From Anoplolepis gracilipes (lineage: Eukaryota > Arthropoda > Insecta > Hymenoptera > Formicidae), in the NCBI RefSeq assembly GCF_047496725.1, contig NC_132978.1, positions 13,169,501 to 13,233,500 of the forward strand: DNA of 64,000 nt, given 5' to 3'. A model generated the notes under the pieces. The model was given only the letters and a program-made list of their open reading frames with translations. It did no database searches and was not told the origin of the DNA. This document shows, in pieces, positions 23,784 through 36,609 of the stretch (the first letter of the stretch is position 1; every line of letters begins with the position of its first letter). A program made the position numbers and the translations under genes.

Positions 23784-24068
23784 TCACATGTAACGCGGAT
23801 ACACATATACAAACGCATACACAGACAGAGAACGGTCAAGGCCATCGTATCGACGCTCGTTGGAAGAATCGCGAGAAAGCAGTTCTTGGGCATTTTCCGA
23901 TCGGTCTCTAGACTTGACCTTCGTTTTATCGGGTTTACTGTTGAAAAATTGAATGATGCCACGGATGACGAACGAAAGAACCACGCACCATATACGCACG
24001 ACAAATTTGTTTGTCGAGTAAGCCATATTCGCCGATGAATAGCCCTTACCATTTGTGTCAGTTGACAT
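23784..24068 (-). CDS. Candidate small membrane protein ORF, unrecognised
   Basis: A minus-strand frame opens with a true ATG (24066-24068) and reads 94 codons to a TGA. It starts MSTDTNGKGYSSANMAYSTN, then has a hydrophobic segment around residues 22-42 (KFVVRIWCVVLSFVIRGIIQ), then a charged tail with KPDKTKVKSRDRSENAQ. This layout fits a small single-pass membrane protein. Against it: a second minus frame overlaps (23639-24052), the Kozak context is weak, the GT in AAATGGTAAGG could be a donor just after codon 6, and I know no family with this sequence. GC-rich DNA lies upstream on its strand and could be a promoter. Confidence 0.18.
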   Translation of the reverse strand: MSTDTNGKGYSSANMAYSTNKFVVRIWCVVLSFVIRGIIQFFNSKPDKTKVKSRDRSENAQELLSRDSSNERRYDGLDRSLSVYAFVYVYPRYM

Positions 24069-24149
24069 TAATCACGATTAATGTTTCGGCAAAATTCCAA
24101 ATACCATTCTCAACTTTATCCCATTATAGCCGAATTATAATGAACGCGA

Positions 24150-24600
24150 TTAACGACTATTACTGCTGCGATTTCTTAGCGAGAAATATCTCCTCGGACT
24201 TTTCACGTCTCTCGCGCAATCTCGCAAAATCGCCACGACAAGAGCCGGGTCACGCCAAATTACGGTAAATCCGCGCATTCAGCGCAGACGGACGACGTGA
24301 CTCCGTCGCTGCCATTGTCGTTTTAATTACTATCGTCGGATGGCTTTCGGGCTAAGCCAAGTCATCATCGTACGCATCGTGCGATGAAAGGCGGAATTAA
24401 AGCCGTCAGGAAGCCTCTTCTTCAGCGTTGAACCACGTGAGAAAATGCGTGCGGACGAAATAGCAAAGAGGGAGAGAGAGAGAGAGAGATCGCGCTGTCG
24501 TGACTAACAAAAGCTAACTCTATCCTGCCTCGCCGAGTTACGCCAGCAGAGCAACAGCCGATGGCAGAACTAGAATTACGTTCTAGGCAGGCAGCGATGA
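24150..24600. other. GC-rich island with (GA)n tract
   Basis: CpG-rich sequence with GCTGCCATTG (Pho-like GCCAT) at about 24309 and a (GA) tract at about 24471-24489. The frame starting near 24561 ends in a TA repeat and is not convincing. Confidence 0.3.
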
Positions 24601-26151
24601 ACTTGGCCCAAGAAACGGGAATGAAATTACTGCTATTGCGCTATCCTGCGTTTTTTGCCGCACGACGCACTGCTCTCGACGGTTGTTTTGTAACGTTTCT
24701 TACGTTATACGATAGACCATTCACCTTCGAAAATTTTGTATTTAATAATGACGTAATATTTATTTTGTATATATATATATATATATGTTTACGTTGACAT
24801 ATTTCGTATTTTATCATGTTTATTGTGATGTTTCTTTAATACAAAAGATCGTTTTAATATATTATAATGATAATATATCGTATCAATCATTCTCACATAC
24901 ATTGGACAACGCAATTGATTACGCATTACATTTTATGGAAATAATACATATATTATATATTACTCTTTTATTTATGTGTATATGTGCTATTATATATAAT
25001 ATATACATACATATTTTAATATTAATAAATTTATTAATATATTTACAATAACAAATCTTCTAATATGATAGATATAATTATATGCAACAAATGTACGACT
25101 ATCAAACTTATTTTTATTAAATCTCAATTTTTCCCAACTTGTATTTTTTCTAAATTGCAAACTAACTAATTTAAATATTACGTAACAATTTGCGCGCGAT
25201 TTTTTATTGTATTGCCTAAGAGAAACATTTTTATTTATTGCTTATTGAATGACTTTGAAAGCAGGAAAAACTTCCATGTTTACAGTTACATACTAAAAAA
25301 GAAAACTTTCTCCGATAGACAAAAAGTCCTAAAAAGTACCGTAAAGTGCGCATTCTGTATTCTTCTTAAAAAAATTTCATTTTGGTACACTTAAAAATAT
25401 GGAGGCTGAACGTTTCAGTAACATGCGTACCATTTTTCGTCTTCAATAGAATTATTTTGTCACGCTAGTTTGTGATTTATTTTCCGCACGATCGCTTTTT
25501 AGTGAACAAACAAACCTTTAAAAAAAGCCTATAAATATGCTCGAACATAATTCGTTTTTTTAGACTAACACAGATAGTTGACTACTTTATATCTTTTTTT
25601 TACCGTATTTTTTCTATTGTTCTCCGATCTTTAACGATACGAATATACATAAATAACATCAAACACAACATACGGCATAAATGCATTTAATTGCATGAAG
25701 CTGATTTATTAAAGTATATTCATTATATAATTGTATATGTGTGTGCGTGATATTAATTGTCTATAAAATTGAATACGCTATCACTAGTTATCTAATTGTC
25801 TGCTAAGCAATGATTACTTTTAATACGCACGAATGGTTGCGTTTTATAACATGGTTTTTTTTTTTTAACACCTGATCTTTGATTGAAGACTAATATATTA
25901 TGCAACATATATAAAACTAATTAGAGTAATGAGACAAAGATCGCGAATGAAAATTTATTATACAAAAAGCCATTGGAAAACTGTTGAGAAAGAGAAACTT
26001 GGGTCCAGTCGTAAAACCCATGCTCGGACCAAATGTGAAATTTTTTAGGATTTTTCGGAGTCGAATCAACTGGAATGTATTCAAGGAAGGTTGAAATATG
26101 ACCAGGATTCAAACTGCTGTTGATTATGATCATTAAAAGTTCAATGTACAA
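24601..26151. other. AT-rich spacer; one protein-like minus frame at 25921-26151
   Basis: The minus frame 25921-26151 (76 codons) includes FHIWSEHGFYDWTQVSLSQQ and ends beside the piggyBac-type MITE. It is more protein-like than its AT-rich surroundings but unrecognised. The rest of this stretch is AT-rich with TA tracts and no feature. Confidence 0.3.
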
Positions 26152-26155
26152 TTAA

Positions 26156-26436
26156 CCTTTACTCCGTATTGTTATTTTTGGCACCTTCTAACTGTACAGG
26201 TGGGTCAGCGTGTATTTTCGATAAGTTTATTAATATGTTAAAGTGTTTTAAAAAATCTGAAAAAAGTGTATATACCTTCTTTGAACATTCTAAATGAAAA
26301 CTAAAATAATAAATTTGAAAAATAATTTATTTAAATATATTATTTTAAATATATTATTTGATTATTTGTTTTCCACAAATTGACGTGTTGTTAGAAAAAT
26401 CACAGACCAAAATGATCCATCAGTACGGAATAAGGG
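26156..26436. mobile_element. piggyBac-type MITE, copy 1 (281 bp)
   Basis: TTAA (26152-26155), then CCTTTACTCCGTATTG, and at the far end TACGGAATAAGGG then TTAA (26437-26440). The inverted ends, the TTAA duplication and the CC...GG termini match piggyBac-type elements. The interior has no coding capacity. Three relatives lie at 33663-33916 (inverted), 39050-39326 and 49174-49446. Copies 26156 and 39050 are nearly identical. Confidence 0.85.
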
Positions 26437-26589
26437 TTAATTATACACAAGGAATGATCTTTGAAAAAAATCAAAAGAATTATGAAATTTTACGGATGAC
26501 CAAAGAATGTCTTAATAAGTAATATTTTCATCTAATCTCTTTCCGCCCAAGATGGTAGCTAATAACTTTCTTCGAAAACTACCGACTCG
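26437..26589. other. AT-rich spacer
   Basis: Nothing recognised apart from CAAGATGGTAGC near 26550. Confidence 0.4.
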
Positions 26590-27020
26590 CTGAAGAAAAG
26601 CCATCGCTGCTGGAGGGACCCAGCAGGGTACACGCACGCACGCACGCACGCGCGCGCGCGCGCGCACACGAGGCCAAGCGAGGCGAGGCGAGGCGAGGCG
26701 AGGCGAGGCGAGGCGAGACGAAGCGAAGCGAAGCGAAGGAAGCGGCTGGATACAAGAGCGTTCTTAGGTCATTGACTGCCGGTGGCCGCTGATCTGCGAG
26801 TATCCAAGGACAGCCGCTCCGACGCTCACGACGTCTCTTTCTCCTCTCTGTCTCTATCTCTCTCTTTCTCTCTCTCTATCTCTCTCTCTCTCTCTCCCTC
26901 CCTCTTTACATCTTCCTCTCACCTTCTGTCCTCGCCTCCTTTCCTCCTTCTCTTCTTCCACTTCTTCGTCTCGTTTCTTCACTCCCTTGTGCTTCTTTTA
27001 AAATCCGCCGTCTCGGCTAT
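26590..27020. other. GC-rich island with three different simple repeats
   Basis: In order: (ACGC/GC)n at about 26631-26668, (GGCGA)n at about 26671-26740, then CT repeats at about 26840-26900. The frame 26782-27267 starts at GTG, reads through CT repeats as Ser/Leu, and is not a credible gene. Confidence 0.5.
26671..26740. repeat. (GGCGA)n to (AGCGA)n minisatellite
   Basis: About thirteen pentamer units; the last ones shift from GGCGA to AGCGA. Confidence 0.9.
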
Positions 27021-28800
27021 CTGTCTTAACAGCGAATCGGAAAGGGGTATGTTTTATTCACCCGGTATCGGTCAATCGTCAATTAATTCGTTTATTATCC
27101 ATGTTTTTCGCTCGACGATCGCTTTGGTCGCTTATTATATTTGCAAATCTAGGGAAATAACTATAATGCGAGTGTTTTTTTTCTTTCCGCTTGTGTCTTC
27201 TGACAACGTTGACACGCATGGCGCCGCGGGCGCTATATTATTCACACGCTCAATTCCGTATCTCTGAATTATTAAAGCGAAGAAATATTCCCTACATTTT
27301 GAAGTAATCGAATCGTACTGTTGAAAATACATATATCTTTGTAATTTTACGTCTTCATGATATAATAAAAAAAAAGTTGCGTTTCTTGCGTTGCGCATTT
27401 TTACATCGTCATGTATCAGATACAAGGATAGACTACAGGTAAATGTATACACGTAAATGTGTATATACTACATTCTACTTGGCAATGTATCCAGGTCATG
27501 GGAAAAGGACCGGGCTGAAAGGTTTGTAGGATTTCGCGCGGCTGCCTTCTTTCGTGCGACACGCATTTCCGTTTCGCGCATTATCGACGCGGTCTAATCC
27601 GGCAAAATAAAAATGTAGATCATTGGAATGGCACTTTATATTAAATCTGAACAAAGATTTCAAACATTCAAATTCCAAATATCCGCGGGCGCGCGATCAT
27701 AATATTCTTCATCATTTTCTAAAATATATTTCATTTTAATGTTATAGTCACTGCATATTTTTAATTGTTTTCCCGTCCGTTATTTGAATATTCCGAAAAT
27801 ATATCTTACCTTTTTTACCTTTTTTATATTAAGTTATTTTTATTAGGTATATAATTACAATTTTATTGCATCGGCTTACATTTACAATGAGCCTATTTAT
27901 TTAATGCTTTAGCTTTTAGCTAGGTAGATATTGCTGGAATCTTTTCACGCTATAACCGATTTGTGTTTATATAAAATAATTTTTCTGGAATAAGATAAAC
28001 TGTATCAATAGATAAGTCGCAAATTTACACCAATATTTCATCTTTTATTCCACGAAAAAGAGAACTTTGACCACCGTGTAAGATTCTTTTCACGTCGGAA
28101 ACCGGATGAAAGGGTTCTTACGGGATAGGGGTATCTTCGGAACTGAAAAACCATCGGATCGGTTTGTGAATATTGAATGGGTTCATTTTCTGTGAACCGT
28201 TGATCTAAGTTTTCTATAGAGGGTCGATCCGTAGGCACAGAAACTAGATCGATATCGTGAGAACGAAATATCCGTAACAGCAGCTAACAATATATGGAAA
28301 TTTGGCTATAGATTATATATGGGGATAATCTTTTTATTTTGACATCATGACTTTAAATACTAATGTATATTTTTACGCGTTCATTAAAAACTATGTATAA
28401 TTGACGGAATGCATCTATAAGTATCATATAATATATTATTTTTTCCTCTCCCTGCTTTTTTTTTTTTTTTTACTGAATATGGAAATTATATTAATCTCTT
28501 TATCTCTTTATCTTAGTGAATAAAAGCTATACAGTATGATCGATAATTATTAAAGTGAATGAAATTTTGATGTAAAAGTAATATTTCGCTATTCCATTAC
28601 GGCATAATTTATTATCATCTGTCACAAAAAAAAAGCCTGAAAAATTGTCAATACTTTGTTTAGGTGTGAAATGAATAAAAAAAAAAAAATCTCTGCAAAA
28701 ATTTTCTTCAAAGTTCCATGTCGAGCATTGTACATTTGATGAAAAATATTCAACATGTCCTCGTATTTATCAATCTTATCAATTTACGTGTTTCCTTTTG
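27021..28800. other. AT-rich spacer
   Basis: No credible gene. Short frames at 27135-27678 and 28038-28238 have no recognised domains. A T run lies at 28456-28471. Confidence 0.5.
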
Positions 28801-29170
28801 GAGGGAGCGCGCGACGAGAAGAGTCTAAAAAGTTTCCTTATCGCTCTAACGTAAGCTCGATGAGCTGAATCGGTGATTCTCGAAAATTGCGTCACGGCTG
28901 GTATCGGTATACTGGCAAGGTGCCTTCCAGGAATTTGTAACGGGATTTAATTTCGTCATTCGGAATTCTGTGGCCGTCCGCGGACGCGCCGCGTGTATTT
29001 TTAGAAACGCGAGCGCGGTCGCTATAATGCGAATATTATGTATATACGTTCTATCGTTTCGCGGATACCCGCGAATGTCACTTCTAATTTGCAGTAGCGC
29101 TCTTTCAAATCAACCGCAACCTTCCACGATGCCTATTAGAAACGAGGAGTCAATTACAACAGATTGACAC
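28801..29170. other. GC-richer patch, possible exon
   Basis: CpG-rich sequence around 28965-29030, then CTTCTAATTTGCAG at about 29083-29096, a good 3' splice site. Downstream the frame reads LSNQPQPSTMPIRNEESITT and stops at 29165-29167. This could be a last exon on the + strand, but no partner exon or family is recognised. Confidence 0.2.
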
Positions 29171-29228
29171 TCGCGTACTATTGTATTGTAAACATTTTGA
29201 ACGGGTTATTAATATACAATATTATATA

Positions 29229-29587
29229 CAGAGATGTGTATTATTTGAAATAAATGCATTTAAAATGGAAATGTAAAATGTAAAATTTCTATTTTGTATT
29301 TTGCATTTAAAATACATGTTTTTAAAAGCCATTTTACATTTCCATTTCAATAGTTTTCATTATCCATTTTCTATTTCAAATAAATTTTTTTTTTTTTGCA
29401 AATTCAAAAATTAATCGAGATATCGATAATATCAGTTGTAAATATCAATAAATGGATTTTTATTTTAAAAAACCATTTTAAAAATGTCTATTTTTCATTT
29501 CCTACTTTAAATGGATGTTTAAAAATTATTTTGTATTTTGCATTTTCTATTTCAAATAAATTTGGACACCCATTTTGCACATTTCTG
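29229..29587. mobile_element. hAT-like non-autonomous element, 359 bp
   Basis: The ends are CAGAGATGTGTA and TGCACATTTCTG, inverted repeats of the CAGRRATGTG type seen in hAT elements. The inverted likeness continues through TATTTGAAATA. The 8 bases outside each end (ATTATATA and ATTATTAT) match only partly, so an 8-bp target duplication is possible but not clear. The interior is repetitive TTTTGTATTTTGCATTT words and noncoding. Confidence 0.6.
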
Positions 29588-30180
29588 ATTATTATAAAAT
29601 TTATATATTTATACAGTCTCCTTTTCTTTGCTGAAAAAATTTTATTTATTTATATCATATAATAATTACATGTATGACAATTGACGGATTGTTCCGGAAG
29701 AAGGAATATGAAGAATTAAAACGCGAAAAACATACTTCCTTTTTCCTAAATGTGTTCCGGATCTGTCGAAAGTTTTCCCACAAGCTGTGTCGACGGATAG
29801 GGAAGAGAAATATCGAATATACAGTAAGGTGCTACTGAACACACTACAGAATACGCGAGGATGTATCGACCCACCTGTCCGTTTCTCCCACGCTCGTGAG
29901 AGATGACGGACCGATGGGTGGATGGAGGGCCTCTAATACGAGCACATAAGAATCCATAGAGGGGTAGCGAAAAATGGATCCACCGCTCTCGCCCTCGTTC
30001 TCGTCCTTCTTCCACCTGCGAGCTTTCCTTTCTCTTTCATCGGTTTAGGACAAAGAAAAATAGCATCGCGAAGAAAGGAAACCATTTCATCGCTCTCGCG
30101 CGACCGGAATTGATTGAATTTCAATCGTTTCCCTTTTCCCCTTCCCTCACGCATCTTCGGCGTGCAAACATTTGCCAAAG
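29588..30180. other. Spacer with GC-richer patch at 29740-30180
   Basis: Two minus frames (29746-30015 and 29933-30178) overlap in different phases. They contain charged, repeat-like text and no domain. Function unknown. Confidence 0.35.
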
Positions 30181-32859
30181 TACAGGAAGTATTCGTTTAT
30201 TAAAATCTTTTAAAGATATTATGTTACTTAGAATGATGATTGGGTACCGCTCTATCTCGAATGATAGAAAAATGAAAACCATTTCATACATTTAAATAGC
30301 TTAATAAATAGATTACTTAAAAAAGGTATTCATAAATCTGCCACTTTCTTCACGGTGGGAATTCTGTAAAAATCATTTAAATCTCAAACGGTAGGCACTA
30401 TGTAACTCAATCCTAATAGGAAGTTGATTCGTTTTACTTTTTTATAAAAGCAAAAATTTGAATTTTTTTAAAATAGAAAAATACACTCTTTTCTTTTGAA
30501 TGGTGTGTTTTGGAGAAGTCTATGTTTACGACTTCCTAGGATCATTTTTTTCCAAGTTATGAATAAAGAGAAAAGCTATATACGCGGGAAGAAAATATTT
30601 GAGTTATATAAATATAAATCATAACGTAACCATATCCCCCCTGAGTAGTCCTATACAAATTAAATCCTGTACAAAAGTTTCACAAACTTTTTTGCACAAG
30701 AGAAAAAGTAAAATAGCATAGTAAAATAAATTTCAAGATATGATAGTAATCTTGTCGAAACAATATTTTTAACCTTTGTCTATTTCGCAACGGTATTAGC
30801 AGTTTCTCCTTTATGCTCGAATTCTTTTAAGTGGCTAAAAAATATTCGTCGTCCAACATGCCTTTTTTGGACATGCTTTCAACCCTTTTTTTATGGAAGT
30901 AATTCTAAATCATATTTTCGTTCCAAAGAAAGTTACTACACAATACTAAAAAGATGGAACGTTAAAAATATTTCAACGATAGATGCTTCATAAAAAAACT
31001 GGTCTATATACATACAATATATTATAGGAAACCTGATGTTTTTGAGAAACATTTTTCAATATATTCTTAAATTACTTTTACGTGTTTTCTAATATTTTTA
31101 GTTTCTTTTATCGATTGTTTCTTACTGAAAATATATAATATATAAACCCTAAAAGTAATGTAATGTCAGAACAGTTACAAGAAAATATATACACACATTG
31201 GTTATTAATTTGAATTTTGATGTAAGAAACTTAAGGATCTGATTCTATATTTTTTCATTGTTTATTCTTTGATATATTTTCCGCATAAATTTTTTATATG
31301 ATTTGACAAATCTGTAAACATTAAAAAATAGACAAATTATTTCATTTTTTTAGGCATTTTTCACATTTTTTATTATTAACAAGCAAATGAAGACTTTTAC
31401 AACATTAAATATAAACTGTATCCAATTTTTAAAAAATGAGAAAACTCATTTTGTGATACACTAATTTGTTGTAGGTACTTGTAAGTTTTATTGATTCATA
31501 ATTGTTTCATTTATTCATAACGACACTAATTAGAAGAACGATTTCTAAATTATACTAAATTTGAGATGTAAATAAAATAGTATTGTATTTAAATATCTTT
31601 CGTCTGCAAACACACTAAAAAATATCAAACAACAAAATCTTTCTTTGAACAAATTTTGGTCATTTCCTTTTTAAAGTAACGTAAGTAATTTTTCTTATTA
31701 TCGTTTAACTTTTATATATGTTTGTACGTAAGATAAAATATTTGAAAAATCAAACATATATTGTTTTAGATATTACACCTTGTATATATTATAGTCTCAT
31801 ATAACACAATAGTTGCAATCATTTAAATTTATTAATTAAGACAATATAATTTGCTCCAACTATTCACAAATTTAATAATTGAATTAATGCTTATAAAGGA
31901 AAAAGATTAAGATATTGCCGGTATATTTCGTTTCTTAATACAAACATTATTAGTTGGGATAATTCGAACAAGCTTTTAATGTAAAAATATCAAGAGAACT
32001 TTGACGAATGAAAGGTTTTGTTTCTTAAAAAAATACTACATAAAATTATTGTAAAATTAGTTAAAAAAATTTCCTTAAAAAAGTTATCATTTATTTAAAG
32101 ATACGCTTATAAACTGTTAAAAACGCAACACATAGTCATTGTCAGTATTATCGCTATGCTTATTAGCTAACAACTTCTAAATGATTTAAAAAAATAGCAC
32201 TGATCGATATCATTTATAAATATATTTGAATATATGTATATCAGATTGATATTAAATAGTTTTAGATATTAAACAGTTTTTATGCAGTACATTTCGAGAG
32301 CTAAGATCCTAAAATAACGTTCGAATTGTATTTGAAAGAAACTAAAACTTTGCTAACGAAATATTTCACTTTCGCTTACAAAAGTGAGAGTTGTATGTTT
32401 CAAATGCTGTGTGAACAAGCCAAATAATAAACATTCTTTAAGCTCGATAAATACACAATGAAATGAATATCATATAGAAATGAAGAAAAAAATTTTTTAA
32501 ACTCGTTAAGTAGGGAATACGTTTTGATAAGGACATTCATACATTTTATTTACAACGTCTATAAACAAAAATAAAATTTTGAGTTAAAAAAGAGAAAAAC
32601 GGTTTATGACAGTTGAACCAGCGTTCGCGTTCAACCCTTTCCATGATTTCAATAAAAAGAGTCTGAAATGATGCTGAAAGGAATAGGATAGAAAGAAAGT
32701 TAATAGTATACTTTGTATTTTTTAGCCGGCACTTAAGTAAGTGCCCTATAAAATATTCAAAACAGTTTTTCACAATAAGTTTCCTGAGAATTTGTAAATT
32801 ATTCAGGCTGTATTTCGGACTTTGACGTTTAAGAAAAGACTATGAATTATTTATGTCAA
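30181..32859. other. Long AT-rich spacer, nothing recognised
   Basis: About 2.7 kb of strongly AT-rich sequence without GC islands, credible open frames or repeats shared with the rest of the window. It is the emptiest part of the window. Confidence 0.6.
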
Positions 32860-33085
32860 TAGTTAATACACTTAATTTATTTGAGATTTATGAAATTTAT
32901 AAGTTTTAAAGTATAAAAATTTAATCTGTAAAATATTATTTTATCTTATATTGAACTAATTTTTTTTTATAGCGTATCACGAAAATTTTATTAGCGATCG
33001 TAGACAAAAATTCTACAGGGCAAACTTTCATTAATTCATAAATTAATTATTAATTTTGTATTTTAAAAATGCATTAGGTAACATG
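32860..33085. mobile_element. Degraded half-copy of the 11510 foldback family
   Basis: Blocks such as ATTTTATTAGCGATCGTA and AATTAATTATTAATTTT align in order with 11690-11830 of the TTAA-flanked foldback element. The outer ends are missing, so it is an old or truncated copy. Confidence 0.5.
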
Positions 33086-33182
33086 AAATTCATGAATTTC
33101 TAAATATATTAACTTTTAACATATAATATGTAACGGTCCTTCTGAAAATAAATTTTAAATGATAAAAGTAACGGTTAAAGGA

Positions 33183-33394
33183 CCCTTTAAACGCATTGCG
33201 AAGGGTTAAGAAACCCTGCGGAGAGCGTAGTTTAGTATGCTTTAAAAAAGTAGCCACATTTATGAGAGGTTTAGATATAGGTTTTTTTGCAATAAAAGGT
33301 ACATGCTGCTCAGTTGGGTGTAACACATTTATATTTTTTGTTGAATTGACATCTATTTCTATAACTAATACTTCTGATGTTGCGCCGCTAAAGG
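33183..33394. mobile_element. Possible second TTAA-type element, 212 bp
   Basis: The right end GCGCCGCTAAAGGG is followed by TTAA (33395-33398). The left side has an imperfect inverse, CCCTTTAAACGCATTGCG. Both strands are open across the interior, which gives two spurious-looking frames. The left target site is not clean, so this is tentative. Confidence 0.25.
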
Positions 33395-33398
33395 GTTA

Positions 33399-33658
33399 AA
33401 CAAATATTTTAAAATTTTTCGAATATTTTTCTGCTGTATATACATAAATAACATGTTAAATAATCAGATTGTTTATTTTTTTTTTTGTATTTAACCGATC
33501 TTATTGAGGAGCAATTATTCATCAATAAAAATATCCATCATATCGATAATTAAATATTGAGTAATTAACGATTGAAAGCAACTTATTTCTGGTGAAATTT
33601 TATGAAAAATGACAGAATTTGATTTTTTTACTATTTCAAATGTAATCTACTTGAAATT
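33399..33658. other. AT-rich spacer
   Basis: Nothing recognised. Confidence 0.4.
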
Positions 33659-33662
33659 TTAA

Positions 33663-33916
33663 TCCTTATTCCGTATTGGTGGGTTACTTTTGTCCGTGAT
33701 TTTTCTAACAGCATCAATTTTAAACATCGAGTAATCATAAAACAATACATTTAAGCAAATTATTTTTCAAATTTATTATTCTACTCTTTATTTAGAAGGA
33801 TCAAAGAAGATAAATTTTTCAGATTTTTAAAAATACTTTTACATATTAATAAAATTATCAAAAATACGCTGACCCACCTGTACGGTTAGAAAATGCAAAA
33901 AAACAATACGTAAGGA
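33663..33916. mobile_element. piggyBac-type MITE, copy 4, inverted (254 bp)
   Basis: TTAA (33659-33662), TCCTTATTCCGTATTGG at one end and TACGTAAGGA then TTAA (33917-33920) at the other. The interior is the reverse complement of copies at 26156 and 39050, for example CGCTGACCCACCTGTACGG. It is more diverged than those copies, so it is older. Confidence 0.8.
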
Positions 33917-33920
33917 TTAA

Positions 33921-34859
33921 ATAAAAAATAAAAATTATAAATATACATATATGTGCGTGTGTGTGTGTGTGTGTGTGTATAAAATAATGTTAAATGCTGA
34001 AATGTATTAAAGAATGATCTTTTTCGCTTTTTCGCAAAGGAGAGGATACTTTCAAGTGGATCAAAATGGCTATAAAAATTATTAGATTTTTATCTTTTAT
34101 CGTATTTCTATACCTATATAATATAATATATCCATATCTCATCTTGTACATAATTTTTGTATTACCTTATCTATTTAAAGAATAAATAAAAAATTCAAAT
34201 GCGCACAATAATTACTCTTTGAAATATTAATTATTTTGAACTGCATATTATTATTGTATAAACTATTTATAAATTATTTTAAAAATATTACTTGACTATT
34301 TTATAATTTAAATCTTTTTGTTTTTTCAGATCAACATTATATTCTACAACTCTGCCAACTAAATATCATACTGATGGTGAGTGCTAAATTATTACTTATT
34401 ATATTTTAATCTTGAGGCAATAAATTTGCAATATCATCAGATATAAGTGTGTGCATAGTAAAAGAGATAATAATTAAAATATACATAAATATATAATTAA
34501 GCAAGTTCTTGCTTTCTTGATAAATGCAAAATATAATAAATATTTTTATATGAAGTGAGTACACACACACAAGGCAATTATGAATTTTAAACATACATCT
34601 AAACGCGCGTGGATTTTTTTCTAAACAAAGCTGTTTCGCGAATTCTGATTGCTATTAAATTATTTTTTTTCTTTTCAAGATATATTAAAGAATGCAACAG
34701 TAAAACGCTTGTTTTTAACATATAATACTACGTGCTAATACAAGTTTTGCTTCGTTAGTTTTTCATCTACTTGTTAGTTTTCAATTTTCAATTCAACTCT
34801 GTTGCTTATTTATTTCAAGTCGTTCTTTTATAATTTCATTATGTCGAATGTCCTAGCAT
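33921..34859. other. AT-rich spacer with (GT)n
   Basis: A (GT)n tract lies at about 33955-33979. Otherwise AT-rich with no credible feature. Confidence 0.5.
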
Positions 34860-35371
34860 TGGTAAATTTTCGTGGCGAATGTTCGAGCGGGGACTGGTTA
34901 TCAAGAAGTACCGCATGTTCGGCCGCGTAGAATGTATCCTTGAGCATTCTCCCGCTCGTTCGTCGTCCTGTTGGCTGCGGTTCACTGACATTCGCCGGCA
35001 GAACGTCAAGTCCAGCATACACTGTCAAGGTCCGCCGGTTCTCTCCTCAATGGCGTCTCGGTGCTGTCACGCAATTTACCTACGGTAATCGACACGCCTC
35101 GCCGCGAAGGACGCCGCTTCCATCCTTACGCGTACAACGTGACTTCCCTCCCTCCATCTTTCGGTCTCGTACAATTTATTCCATTTATTCTCGCGCGTTT
35201 ATAATTTCCGAGAACGGCTCGTTAATTTTCGATAAGCTTCCGCCGCGATTCGTCATTATCTCACGAATTTCTGGATATTTTTTTTTTTTTTTTTTTTTTT
35301 TCCCGTCCTCTTTCGACGGCTGTAATTTTAAGCGAACGGAATAACGTGGTATCATACAAATCAGGGACGTT
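34860..35371. other. GC-rich island
   Basis: CpG-rich sequence with overlapping frames on both strands (34828-35028 minus, 34879-35344 plus). A 24-base T run at 35278-35301 interrupts it. No transcript can be assigned. Confidence 0.3.
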
Positions 35372-35683
35372 TTGCTCTTTATCGCGATTGTGTATGTACG
35401 TAGATACGTATCGCTTCCAATCGAGAAACTGCCTCGAGAAGATGAGTCGCAAACCGGAAATCGAAATCTCGAGAGATACCTTCGTTTAATTTCCTCCGCG
35501 ATCGCAGTCATGAAGAGACTCGAGAGACTCTTACAACTGGTCCCTCGGAGAGGAAAAAAAAAACCGGGATTGAATAAATCACGATTACTACTTCTATTCC
35601 TCGGTAGCCATATGGCACGTCTTGTACGTCTACAAAAAAAAATTGAAAGAAAACTCGGGCACGTGAAAGATCGATTATCCTGA
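35372..35683 (+). other. Basic leucine-rich open frame, unrecognised
   Basis: The frame is open for 103 codons from a TTG. The first true ATG in the second half is at 35510, giving 57 residues, MKRLERLLQLVPRRGKKKPG and on to LGHVKDRLS. It is rich in Leu, Arg and Lys, and could form a basic helix. A 10-base A run inside it encodes Lys residues and would be unstable. No family recognised. The downstream half of a GC island is an alternative explanation. Confidence 0.15.
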
Positions 35684-36060
35684 AATTAATTTCGAGACAA
35701 GCTGTCTACCTTCCTTCCTTGTAATCTATTACGTCTATATAATGACCCGTCAATATCGGGATAAAAATTGATTCTCTAATCGTTAACACGATAAATACAC
35801 GATTTTTCAATTTAATGCAATCCCCATGATCTCGTATCTGTCATAATATTCGCAGATTATTGTTTATTATTTTAATAATTAATTTTACAAATATTTTTAA
35901 ATAATTAATGCACATTTTTTATTTGAATGCGTGCAAGATAATCGTACATTTCTTCGTCGTTCGTTGCAATTTACGCGACATATTTGCTGACTATCTCTGT
36001 GAAACAAAATATCTTTAAAACACGGTAGCTGCCGCCGAAATGGCGATGACTCGCGAATTC
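35684..36060. other. AT-rich spacer
   Basis: Nothing recognised. Confidence 0.45.
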
Positions 36061-36244
36061 GTCATTCGGGATGATAGTCCCGTTTCGGCGCATTTCGCTT
36101 ACGACGCCGCTTGCGCTTTCGTCGATGGCGTGCAAAGAGGGAGGTGACGTGTCCCTTTCCTCCCTCCCTCCCTCCCTCCCTTCTTCCCTCTCTGTTCCTC
36201 GGGTCAATGCTGCACTTGAAAACGTGCGTCCCACACCCGGTTAT

Positions 36245-36293
<49 letters not shown>

Positions 36294-36573
36294 TATTGTC
36301 CTGCACTTATACGATCGGTACCGCAAGTACCAGAGACACGGCTTACTTGGTTCACTTTTGCTGGTTAACGGTAAGCCCGTCAGGAGTCAGTGAGTCAACG
36401 AGTCGACGGGGGCGCGCGAGTACGCGCGCGAGATCCCCACGCACCTCTCGACTCGATCGCGTCCAAGAGAATCGATCTCGCCACGGCACGCATACACGCA
36501 TACGGGGTGTTCCAAAGCCACAGAACATCCTCTTCAGGCCGCTTCTTCCGTGCGGAGGTGATCTTTCCTTAGC

Positions 36574-36609
<36 letters not shown>

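Noticed and set aside
26782..27267. 161-codon plus frame
   Set aside because: Begins at GTG, not ATG, and is dominated by CT-repeat Ser/Leu; composition explains it.
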